Origin: Ilyonectria destructans
Lineage: Eukaryota > Ascomycota > Sordariomycetes > Hypocreales > Nectriaceae
Assembly (NCBI GenBank): GCA_020740775.1
Contig: JAHEWK010000008.1
Location: forward strand, 992,001 to 1,056,000
DNA: 64,000 bases
Reading direction: 5' to 3'
The number at the start of each line of letters is the position of its first letter. The first letter of the stretch is position 1. The notes below the pieces were generated by a model that was given only the letters and a program-made list of their open reading frames with translations, did no database searches and had not been told where the DNA came from. Below, piece by piece: positions 22,769 to 32,977 of this stretch. A program made the position numbers and the translations under genes.

Positions 22769-23836
22769 ATTATACAACAATCACACGAGAGGAAAACAGA
22801 ACTCTCCAAAAGTAAAAGTTGCATCAAGTATGAATTATTGCTCGCAACCTACCTTGGCCTGGAGCAGCTGGTCGGGACGTCCTGCCAACGTGGACGCGAC
22901 CCCCAGACCACAGCGCTGTGGCAGGCATTGGTAGGCCGACAACTGGCATGAGGGAACTTCAACACCCTGGTTTTTATTCTGCCGTTGTCTTCTATTTCAT
23001 TTGAAATAATATGATGACCGGTTACGACATTGACGAAATTTTACGAAGTTACGACGTACAACAAATGGGTGGGTACTCGAGATGTGAGCGGAGAGGAAAA
23101 GATCGGATATCAGATCGTATACAGAACGGATCTCTGGAGAGGCGGGGCTTATATGTGTAGGAGATTGGGGAGCCAAATGGCTGTATTATAATGGCATCGT
23201 GAGATGAAGATCTTCTGAGATGAGGATCTTCAGGATATCAAATACAGGGAGTTTGCTTCAAATCCTGAAATAGGACAACTGTTCAGTCCCATTGGCTCAC
23301 CTCTGGCTTATGATTGAAATCCCTTGTAACATCATTCGTATTATTGTCTCCCCCTCTTATGACGGAATGGCCTTCTCTCTTCCTCATCTATTGTGTCCAG
23401 CCAGATATAGGTATAGTACACGGCACAATGTAAATCAACTCATCCACCCTACCTCAATCCCATCCCGGTCCCATTCCAATTCGAGACCATCCCAGCTCGC
23501 CATGCCGTGCCATGTCATTGACGTCTCATGCCCAAGGCCCAAGTCAAAGCCAAACCAAATAAAAGATCAGAACCACCGATTCGCTATCAAAGGCTCATGC
23601 GTGGTTGCGAAGGCAAACGCCAGTTCCCAGGTAAAAGAAAAATGAAGAAAACAAAAAAATCGCTGTTGGTTTGCGAATAAAGGAAACAAAATCGGGCATA
23701 GTCCCGGGCAAAATTAGACAGAGCACGAATTACTTCCCGTGAGAGAAGCTAACGTGGTTGTGCAATAACGAAAAGACGTGGCCCAACGAGAAACAGAACG
23801 TTGGAATACGTGTAAGGAGTTGTTGCGTGGCAAGGC
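22769..23836. other. Convergent 3' region between the 515-residue protein gene and CTK1
   Basis: About 1.07 kb between stop codons of convergent genes, AT-richer than the flanking exons. An imperfect 16-bp tandem duplication (GAGATGAAGATCTTCT then GAGATGAGGATCTTCA) lies at 23201-23232. No gene is seen. Confidence 0.5.
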
Positions 23837-26800
23837 TTATGATTTGGCGGCGGGCTTGCCTGGGTTCGCCTTCTGGTTCTTGTCGACCTGGACACGCTTC
23901 GCCTCTCGTTGTTGGTCACTTCCCTCGTTGGCACGCTTCTTCTCCTTTTCCTTGTCCCGGGATGGGCCGTCCTTAGCAGCTTTCCGGGCCTCTCGGTCTC
24001 GGCGCTCGTTCTCCTTGCGGAGTGCCTTGGACTCAAACTCGTGCCAGTCTCCGTCAATGTTTGCGAGTCTAGAAACGATGCTGTTAGTACGTCTGCTGCA
24101 ATTGGGGCCATGGGCGAGGAACGGTTGACTTACTCTATTGCCTGGCGTGGAGACGGTTCCTCTGTAGTGAAGTAGGGATGCTGGAGCACCTCGGCGGCGT
24201 TGGGACGTTTGGCAGGGTCGTAGCGGAACATGGCGGCCAAAAGATCAAAGCCAGCCTCGGTCATCCTGTCCCGGTACTTCTCTGCGAAGATGTTCTTCCG
24301 TTTGGCAGTTGGGCGAAGCAGCTCGAACCAAGCCATATCAACAAGGCCAGGCCACTCCTGACGATTCGGTGTCCCCAGGATGTTGTAAATCTTCTCCAGT
24401 TGGCTCAGCTCGGTTCCGTCACCGGTGAAGATGGCATTCCGTGTGAAGATCTCAACCATTACACACGCCGCGCTCCACACGTCAACCGCAGCAGTGTATT
24501 TGGTTTCTCCAAGCAACAATTCCGGTGACCGATACCAGATGGTGATGACCCGGTTCGTATAATCCAACTGATGACGCTTGGCATAGAAGCGTGCAAGACC
24601 AAAATCAGCCAGCTTGAGGATGCCCTCATTGCTAACGAGGATGTTGGCAGCCTTGATGTCTCGATGGAGAACTCCTCTGATGTGGAGGTAGTCTAACCCT
24701 TCAAACAGTTGCTTGGCGAGATGCTTCTTCTGGGCGGCGTCTAGTTTGAAGGAGGGATGGTTTAAGAGACCAGTGAGATCATGAGACATGTACTCAAAGA
24801 CCATGAAGCAGTCGTTCTTTTCAACCATGACCTCCTGCAGGTTGACGATGTTGATATGTCTGAGGGACTGCAACAGCTTAATCTCTCGCACGGCAGTGAC
24901 TGGGAACCCATCTCGTTCTCCCTCCATGCGAATTCGCTTTAGTGCCACAAGGCCTTTGGTGTAGACATTGAGACCCTTGAAAACCTTGCCATAGGTTCCT
25001 GAGCCGACGACGGATTCGTTTCCAGGCTTTCGGAAAAAGACTGATTCTGAGTCCACGAGATCGGCCGGGAGGGTCGGCCGGGGCTTCGGTCGCTTCACCA
25101 ACTTCTTGACCTTTCGCATCCTCACTGTTGTGGCCCTGGGCCCATCTGGGGGGTTGCGGAAGTCATGACGTGAACGCGCTGAGGCAGGTTCAGTCGGCGC
25201 GCTTCGAGGTGGTTCGCGATCTCGGTCTCGGTCTCGGTTCTCCTTGGGAGGTTCTCTGCGTGGCGGTGCTGCGTTGAACTTTTGTGATATCTCAGGTTTC
25301 GGAGCCGCTGCGGTCGGCTTGGAGGGCTTAAAGGCGAAGCTGAATTTGCCAGAGGAGCCTGCCTGAGACTGAGAGCCTGGCCCCGAAGGAGGCTGTCGGG
25401 TTGGAGGCGACATCGCATTATCCTCGCCTTCTCTCTCTTTGTCTGCGTCCTCTACCTGTAGGTTCTGAGACGGCCGGAAGGGAGTGCCTTCAATGTCCAT
25501 GGCATCTGGGTTGCCATCGCCGTTATCACCCTGTGCACTTGAATTGTTAAACCGCCCATTGTTAGAATCCTCGTGATGCCCTCGTGGGGGTCCTTGGTTC
25601 CCAGAACTCCAGTGTGCATTCTTGAAGCCAGCTCGATGGCCGCCCCGGTTGGGGAAACCGCCTCCTCGGAAACCGCCGCCGCGATATCCTCCACGGTAAT
25701 TGCCCTGGGGGTATTGCTGCATGGGTCCGCTGGGGGCTGAGTGCGGAGGAGAATGGGGTGGGTTGGAATAGTAAGGTCCTGACGGGCCATTTGGGGGACC
25801 ATAGTTTCCACCATGGGAATGTTGGGGTGGGTATTGTCTACATGTCTTATTAGCATTGCATCAGAGGATGTCGAGGATGTTCTTACTGTTGTGGTGAGTA
25901 TTGCTGGTTACTCCATCCGTTGCGGTTGGCTCCGTAAGGCGACTGTGACGGTGAGGTTTGATAAGAGCCTCCGGGTTGGGGAGATTGAGAGTATCCCCGA
26001 GGATCACCCCCGTGATGCGACTTATGAGAGTACATGGGATTGTAGCCTCCCCGATGGCCACCCCGGGACGTCATATCTTCGTCAATGTCGGACCTCGAGG
26101 AATGCCGGCGGTCCAGCGATTCGTCTCGATGCCTTCGGTCTCGACCGGCCTTGGGAGACCGCGGCGGCGCAGGCCGCTGAGAGGACCGACGTTCAGGGTC
26201 CAAGGCCCGATCACGCGCTGAATTGGACGAGGCTTCAGGGTAATCTCCACGAGCCGAAGGGCCAGGTCGACGGGATGACGAGTTCCGTCCCTCGGGTGTC
26301 ACCGAGCGACTTCGTGATCGGTGGCGTGGTTTGTCTGACCTAGATTCACGATCGGACCGGCGTGACCCCGTGTCTCCTCTCGCCAGCGAACGGGAGCGAG
26401 AGCGACGTGTTGAACGGGATTGCGTCTCGTCTGCTCGTGATGGCGATTTAGGGGAGCGGGCGTGGCGACGTGGTGATGACTTCCGTCGGTCACGAGACGA
26501 GTGCCGGCCGTGCTTCCTCGAAGTGGACTCGGGGCTGTAGTCCCGTGTCCTGGCCCGTGGGCTTCGATCTCGTCGGGACCTCTTGCGATGGGATGTGGTC
26601 AAGGAAGGGCTTCGACTCCGGTGCCGCTTGTTCGGGGATGAGGAGTCACGGCCGCCGCGGTCCCGACTTCGAGACCGGGATCGACTTCGGCGGCGTGGCT
26701 TGTCAGAGGAGTCGCGATGTCGGTCCCTCCCAGCCCGGTAGCGAGGGATCAGGTCGTCGGTGTCGGCAGCTCGGCGCGTAGGTTCGGACGAGGGGTGTCG

Positions 26801-27073
26801 GTCTCGATCGCGGTCACGGTCACGGCCACGGCTGCGATCGCGGGAATGGTGGCGACGGTTGGATGAAGGCTCAGGCTTAGCCAAAGGGCGATGACGGGCT
26901 CTGGCGTCTGAACCGGGGCGGGGCTCGCGGGGCGATCCTGGTCGAGGCGAGGGCTTCACTCCTCGCTCGGTTCGAGCCCGTTCTCCTTGGTCATCAGGTC
27001 TTTGGTCGTCTCTCATGGCAGCATGTCGAGGGCGACGTGGAGGCTTGGGCTTGGGCTGAGGCTGCTGCTTCAT
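23837..27073 (-). CDS. CTK1: CTD kinase I catalytic subunit (Ctk1/CDK12-like) with RS-rich N-terminus
   Basis: Cyclin-dependent kinase expected to phosphorylate Ser2 of the RNA polymerase II C-terminal domain during elongation. Exons 27073-25887, 25837-24134 and 24068-23837 encode 1,040 residues. The first 390 or so are Arg/Ser/Asp-rich RS-like sequence, as in metazoan CDK12/13. A Gly/Arg-rich RGG-like segment follows near 440-470. The kinase domain spans about 668-955: glycine loop GSGTYGKV, lysine in VALKRIRM, PITAIRE-equivalent PVTAVRE, catalytic HRDIKAAN, DFGLARF, and activation segment YTNRVITIWYRSPE. The LQEVMVEKND block and PVTAVRE favour Ctk1 over Bur1/CDK9. A Lys-rich C-terminal extension of about 80 residues follows. 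The introns are 49 and 65 nt. Upstream lies a cluster of CTCGAG palindromes. Confidence 0.93.
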
Positions 27074-27432
27074 GGTGGGCAGCCGGGTTGAGTTTTTAGT
27101 CCTCGCACAGCTAAATCGCCGTACCTTAGCCGGGCGACAAGGATCGCTCGCGACCCGCTACCAAGCAACAACCGTGCAGTAGCTATTGCGGGGGACAAGT
27201 GCTATCTCGTCGCTGTCAGGTTGTCAGGGAACGCTGAAATCCTCATTCGCGAAATGGATGAGAGAATGAGTTCGCAGGAAGAGGAATTGCGCGGTTAATG
27301 TGGTCCGGGCTCTGAAAGGTCTGCCCGTGAACTTCGCTGTTGGGGGGTGTTGTAGTGCGCTCTGCCGATCAGAGCGAGCTGAGTTAGCTGAGTGCGCGTC
27401 GGCGGGTGAGTGGCGGCTGAAAACGCGCTGTG

Positions 27433-27527
27433 CTCGAGTCTGGCAACTGTGCACCTTGAGCCTCAAGCCTCGAGCCTTGAGTGAGCCTTGAACCTCGAGT
27501 TTTGAACCTCGAGTCCCGTGTCTCGAG
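27433..27527. promoter_or_regulatory. Cluster of five CTCGAG palindromes upstream of CTK1
   Basis: CTCGAG occurs at 27433, 27469, 27494, 27508 and 27522. The last three sit in an imperfect 14-bp tandem repeat (AACCTCGAGTTTTG and variants). The cluster is 360-455 bp upstream of the CTK1 start. CTCGAG is a palindromic core recognised by some fungal regulators, for example yeast Xbp1, and is an E-box variant. Binding here is not shown. Confidence 0.5.
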
Positions 27528-28908
27528 CTTGAGTCGACTGATGTAACGAGAACCTTGCGTGCACTTGCAGACTTGTTTCTCCGCCAGGCGCTTCCTCTCT
27601 TCTTTTTTTTTCTCTTGCGCGCCGGCGTTTCTCGTCCCTCTCTTCCTCAGCCGAGTAGTGCAAATGTCAGGTGTCTCAACCTAGACAGGGTTGCGCTGGG
27701 AATCGGTTGGACTATTCCCAATGGTCCCACCATCAGAGAACCGCGGCCGTTGGCTCAAGACCGCGGGCTCAAGACCGCAAAAAGGTACTACATACGAATC
27801 CATGCGGATGATTTACGACATGCCCCCAACCTCTTCCATCCACGAGTGACCAAGGGATCCCGCACGACAGATAGCGTGTGCACATCAATGCTGCAGTGAG
27901 GCCTTTTCCACACCACCAGACTAAGCCGTTCCTGACGCTGTCTCGTCCTGCACGGTGCTCTCAAACGCACCGCGCTCCGAACCATGGCATGTAACAAACA
28001 TCTCGGGTTGACCCTTTGGTCGCCAGAGATGAAGCATGCAGGTAACAGGGTCTGCCCGATGAAGTCGGCCATCAAGGTTTCCATCTGGACGTAAAGCCGC
28101 ATAGGCCGGGCAAGATTTGCCTTCCTGACGACTCCAAACTTCCGCAGAAAGCGGGCCACACGCCTTTGGCTAGCAAGGACCTGACGAGACTCATGCCCTG
28201 CCGCCTCCAAGGAAGCGGGCATAACAGACAGCGCCGGAGTACTGCGTATCATATGTCGAATGGATCGTGAAACAACTACACATTCCCAGCTGGAAATGGT
28301 CCGTCACCGCCGTCCAGTCTGTTCCAGTATGTCAAGTTAGGTTGGAGGCGTCGCAGTGACTGAGGACCGTAGTCTCCATTTTGGTATCCCTCTGTCGCTG
28401 CCGGCAGTTTGTTGTGCTTATGTCCCTCCATCACCGCTATTGCATTTGTGTGCTGCTGGCAGGTGATAACTGACCCTACTATATTCCAGAGGGTAACAAG
28501 CGCCATAATAGGCAGTCATGAACCGAAGAACGGAGGTGTGGAATCGTTCGGTGTGAAGAACAAATTCGGGTGGCCGGAGGAGGCGAGGATCTCGGATGAC
28601 CTGTTCGAGTTGGTCGGATCACCCTATTTCGCGCGGGTGGCGGTCGAGGCGACAAGCGTCGCAGACCCTTCCGTGCATCTTGAAATAACCCTTTGGCTTG
28701 ACCATGATGCCGTATTACGGACGGCGGGGTGGGCGGTTGGCCATCGGTGATGACGGATTAGGTGCAGGAGGGCTGGATGATCATGGTTGTGGGAACCTGG
28801 AGAAGAGCCTGAAAGAGTCTCAGTCACGTGACAAAGCCGGATGGTCAAAGTGGGGCTTGACCGCCTTGCTCTGCATGCATTGGGAGCATTTTCTTCGAGT
28901 GTGTACTA

Positions 28909-29020
28909 CAGTGAAGTGTATAAAGTCTTGATCCAAAGCAATGCACTAAGTTGTGCACTGCTAATCTATATGATTTACTGTATTGCCATCTTAAGGGTTA
29001 GAGGTATTAATCAAGCCCTG
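28909..29020 (+). mobile_element. Short Tc1/mariner-type MITE, internally deleted copy
   Basis: The left end CAGTGAAGTGTATAAAGTCT matches the left terminal repeat of the 32730-32977 element with several transitions. The element shares GCTAATCTRTAT and a 21-nt identical block (28981-29001) ending in TTAAGGGTTAG. The right side reads ATCAAGCCCTG and stops at a TA, so the copy is flanked by TA on both sides (28907-28908 and 29021-29022), the usual Tc1/mariner target duplication. It is 112 bp against 248 bp in the other copy and lacks most of the right terminal repeat. It has no coding capacity. Confidence 0.65.
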
Positions 29021-29697
29021 TAAATGGTGGAAGCCTCAAAGGCTTCAGCCGCAGGCAGTTTTGTCGTCACTATCTCATTTTGTTGTGGTGTTGAGCAAGG
29101 CACGTACCCATCACATCAAATATCGGCAGGTCGTAAAATCGATGCCTCGGCACGTCGTTTTGGTGACCCACCAGCACACGTATGTGCATGTTAGTCCCCT
29201 ACCGCTTTAGTGTCTTCAGCGCAGTGAAGGTCTTGCTCGGGCTTGTTCTGCAAGTGGGCGCTGGTGCAAGTGAGACTAAGTGCTGACTCGATTGGCTCCG
29301 GGTGGTCTAACAACAACTCGGCTCGGATCTATGTTCGAATTGGGAAGCCTGGCTTGACGGATCGGACAGTGGCGAGAACTATTCGAAGGTGCAGAAACGT
29401 AGCCATTGATCTGCATTCTTTGCCATGCAGGGTGACCTGATCCCGGCGCTGTTGCGGCCGGGTTTCGGGGAACGAGGATCCACTGTGCAACCGTCTTTGC
29501 TGCGAGCCCGTGGTTGGGTCTGCTATTAATACGAATCTGTCTCTCCCGGGCGACTTTTATCAAATCCCCTTCACGATCCCTCGCCATCCGCCTCTGTGTA
29601 ACACTGTAACCTCGCCGCGCATCCAGGTCCTTGCGTGCCGTATCCAAGTGCCATCTCAGCAAGCTATCCAGACAGCTCAACCGTCATCGTCGCCGCC

Positions 29698-31243
29698 ATG
29701 GAGTGGTTCGGCCAAGCTGAGATCAACTTCACCCATGCGCCGTCCCCCCGGACAGTACGCGACAAGGACGGCGTCGAGACCGACCTGCTCAAGATCTGCG
29801 AGCAGGCCACGCCGCCCTGCCGCCTCAACCCGCTGCTGTTCAATGGCCACCTACAGACCATGTGGACGGCCACGCGCCCGCCGGGCCCCAAAATCTACTA
29901 CAAGCGCAAAATCTTCGAGGCCGACCACGAGATGTATCACGGCACCTTTGCCGTCGACTTTGTCGTCGACCCTTTTGAAGGCGAGGATCCCACCTTGTGC
30001 CGCCGCACCGCCTACTACACCGACGAAGAGCTGCAGAACATGGGATCTGACGACACCAAACCCATGTTGGTCGTGCTGCATGGACTCTCGGGCGGTTCGC
30101 ACGAGGTCTACCTACGACATGCCATTGCGCCATTGATTGGCGAGGGCGGTTGGGAGGCCTGTGTGGTCAACTTTCGAGGATGCGCGCGGAGCAAAATCAC
30201 TAGCGGTGTGCTCTACAACGCACGCGCGACGTGGGATGTTCGGCAGGTAAGGACGCTCTCGGGAATATTACCATGTCATTTCTGACTGATTTACTTTATA
30301 GACTGTGAAGTGGTTAACGGAGAAATACCCCAACCGCCCACTCTTTGGAATAGGATTCTCCCTGGGAGCTAACATGCTCACCAACGTAAGCATCTACCTC
30401 AGCCCGCCCCAATTGGATCGACATGGAAGACTAATTGTTTTGTAGTACTGTGGTGAGGAGGGCGCCAACTGCGTGCTGAAAGGCGCCGTCGCTTGCTCAA
30501 ACCCCTTCAACCTCGAGGTCTCTAGCAAAATTCTTCAGAACAGCTATGTTGGTAAAGAAGTTTACCTACGCATCATGGGCAGTGAGAACACCCTATAATT
30601 GTCTCGTTTTCTACTCTTTACTGACAGAGGAGTAGGCTCTCTGAAGGACTTGGCGCGCAGACACAGAGAGGAGCTGGAGAAGTACAGCAAGGTCGATGTC
30701 GAGTCCGTCTTGGAAATCACCTATCTGAACGAGTTTGACCGGCTCATCCAGTGAGTTGCGCAGATTCGCGGTCACCGGCATTGAGACTGACTTGTATCCA
30801 GATGCCCAACTTGGGGATATCCCACCGAGTATGCCTACTACCGAGATGCGTCGTCCACTGACGCCGTTCTCTCCATCCAAATTCCCTTCCTTGCCATCAA
30901 CTCCACCGACGATCCTGTAAGTGCTCCTTCGTAGCCGCTCCGAGACCTTCCTTTCTGACCTCAATGGTAGATTGCCATTAAGGAGGCCATCCCATTTGAA
31001 GAGTTCGAACTGAACCCTAACACCGTCCTCCTGACCACTTCGCTGGGCGGTCACCTCTGCTGGTTTGAGATTGGCGGTAGTCGGTGGTTTGCTCGCCCGG
31101 TGGCCAACTTTTTGAACCATCTGGCCTTCAAAACGGATCTCGACAGTCTGGCACCGAAGCAGGGAGCTGCTGACAGCAGCGCGGCATCCGAAGGGCATGG
31201 GTATGTGCCGATGCGGCGGAAGATGATGATTATGCAGGAGTAA
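29698..31243 (+). CDS. Alpha/beta hydrolase, medium-chain fatty acid ester synthase/esterase family (Eht1/Eeb1/ABHD1-3 type)
   Basis: Exons 29698-30246, 30302-30385, 30446-30581, 30636-30750, 30802-30916 and 30971-31243 encode 423 residues, the usual size for the family. The N-terminal block CRLNPLLFNGHLQTMWTA is diagnostic. The oxyanion region is LVVLHGLSGGSHE, followed by VVNFRGCARS, the nucleophile elbow GFSLGANM (Ser about 203), the acid in INSTDDP (about 331-332) and the histidine in LGGHLCWFE (about 361). Yeast relatives make and hydrolyse medium-chain ethyl esters or act as monoacylglycerol lipases; the actual substrate here cannot be read from sequence. Intron 3 has several AG acceptors in tandem; I chose the TAG at 30635. 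It is convergent with LOC1. Confidence 0.92.
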
Positions 31244-31610
31244 GTAATGATGTGGAATGTGCTGTGCCTAATGTCGGCTGGGCGCAATGGCTTCTCATAA
31301 TATTTGGAATATCCGACAGACACCTGTAGCATAGATATAGACTTATGTACATACATACAAATAGATAGACTGAATATGGCACAGGTTGTAGACCGTAGCG
31401 ATGCGCTTAATCTTTTTGATCAATATGTCGCACGACCTCTCCTTTGGGAGCCATCGCATTCAGCTTTCATCATCTCGAATCCTATACCGAGCCAAAGCAA
31501 TAAAAAGGATTTCGTCCAAATCCCCCAGGCCCAACTCCAAGCGCCAAACAATGCAATGCCACACCCCATCCGCACCAGGACTTTTTTTTCTTTCATTTCC
31601 CCCTCAATCC
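31244..31610. other. Convergent 3' region between the hydrolase gene and LOC1
   Basis: 367 bp between stop codons with both 3' UTRs. AT-rich, with ATACATACA and ATAGATAGA runs around 31340-31370. No gene is seen. Confidence 0.5.
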
Positions 31611-32308
31611 TCATGCAAACGATACGCGCTTCCTTCCTTTGCCCTTGCCGGCCTTGGTGCCAGTGGATGTCACGCTCCTGACGTTGTCCTCAGCATCACC
31701 AGCGCTCTTGCGCTTACGCTTCTTTCTCAAGGCATCCTTGGCGGTCTCCATCTTGGAATCCCTCTCGTGCTCCTTCTTCTCGGCCTCGACCTTGCGGGCC
31801 TCACGGATCTCCTCCATCTGGCGCGCCTTGATCATCTTGGACTCGATTTGGCCATTCTTCTCGGCCTGGACCAGTGACAGAATCGTGTTCATGCTTTCCT
31901 GTAATTGGAGGTCATGTTAGCAATATGTTTCAACTATACGGGGTGGCGGTAGCCTCGAGGAAGGGAAAGGAAAGTTGCGCATACCCTGTCATCGACAAAG
32001 ACCTTGCCCTTCTTCTTGCCCTTGGGCTTGATGACGCCGACGGGGGTGATTGTGTTGAGCTTGGGGATGCCGAGTTCCTCCTCAGTGTAGGAGCGCTTTT
32101 TGGGGTTCCGGAGCTTCTTGATGAGAGCGTCGCGGCCCTTGTCCTTGATCTGCTTGTTCGGCAGGGCGCCCTTGTTGCCGGACGACTTCTTGGACGACGA
32201 CTTGACGATGCCGTCAGGCGCTCCGCGCTTGGAGGCCTTGCTGTTGGCGATGCCCGACTTGGCGGCGGCATGCTTGTTCTTGACGGTGCTCGTTCGAGAG
32301 GGCGCCAT
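31611..32308 (-). CDS. LOC1: 60S ribosomal subunit assembly/export protein Loc1
   Basis: Two exons, 32308-31985 and 31898-31611, encode 203 very basic residues. The family core is clear: [20 protein letters not shown], then [15 protein letters not shown] joined across an 86-nt intron to [20 protein letters not shown]. The second half is a charged helix ([20 protein letters not shown]) ending in a Lys/Arg-rich tail. Yeast Loc1 is a nucleolar RNA-binding protein required for 60S maturation and ASH1 mRNA localisation. The start at 32308 gives [17 protein letters not shown], a typical Loc1 N-terminus. It is convergent with the hydrolase gene, and the second MITE lies about 420 bp upstream. Confidence 0.92.
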
Positions 32309-32729
32309 TGCGAAAGAATGGGTGGGATTTCGCGACCTGGTGGGAGAGGAACGATTCGAGGCTGAGGTCGAAGGTTGGTGTTGAAGAGCTGCGTCGGGGA
32401 TCCAATATTTTTTTTTCTGCGCTGGGGAGCGATAACCCGATAAGAGGGTGGTCGGGAGGTGGAAGCGGGGCCGACGTGGGTTGCACTGCGGAGTGGGCAG
32501 TCATCACAAGTACCGGAATGTCACTTTATGGCTGGGATGCACGGCATATTTGGTGCAGTGTACTTGCAATACATACTACCTACCACACCACTGGCTCATG
32601 GGGAAGACCAGAGCGTGACATCTCATGATAGTTCCTAAATGTGAAGTGTGGAAAGGGATCGGGGAAAATAGTTGCGATTCATCCCACCTGAAAGAGACCA
32701 ATCCTCATAATCCCCGCTCTGCTCTCGTA

Positions 32730-32977
32730 CAGTGGGATGCACAAAGTCCTGATCTAAAGTATTATGCATCGCTAATCTGTATTAGGGTAGACTATATTGC
32801 CATCTTAAGGGTTAGGGTTAGGGTGAGTATGAAGATCTTTAAGCTAGCAACTACCAGATCATAAGGTAGATAAAAAGACTTAGTATACAGAGTAAAGCGG
32901 CAGAGTGCACTAGTATTTATCAAGTAAGCGAGTAATGCAGTACATTACTTTTGATCAGGACTTTATGCTTCCCATTG
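32730..32977 (+). mobile_element. Tc1/mariner-type MITE with TA target duplication
   Basis: The left end CAGTGGGATGCACAAAGTCC and the right end, read on the minus strand as CAATGGGAAGCATAAAGTCC, form imperfect terminal inverted repeats of about 33 bp. TA dinucleotides flank both ends (32728-32729, 32978-32979). The ends resemble those I recall for fungal impala-like Tc1/mariner elements. The 248-bp body has no coding capacity and contains a short telomere-like tract at 32807-32824. It is related to the shorter copy at 28909-29020. Confidence 0.75.
32807..32824 (+). repeat. Interstitial telomere-type repeat inside the MITE
   Basis: GGGTTAGGGTTAGGG follows a TTAA, matching the TTAGGG telomere repeat of filamentous ascomycetes. 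A further TTAGGG lies at 32782-32787. The related MITE copy has only one GGGTTAG at this place (28995-29001). Confidence 0.85.

Larger units (their letters stand above)
27074..29697. other. Divergent intergenic region between CTK1 and the hydrolase gene
   Basis: About 2.6 kb. It holds the CTK1 promoter with the CTCGAG cluster, then roughly 1.3 kb with no recognisable gene, then a miniature inverted-repeat element at 28909-29020, then the promoter of the hydrolase gene. The short frames in between have no coding features I can support. Confidence 0.5.
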
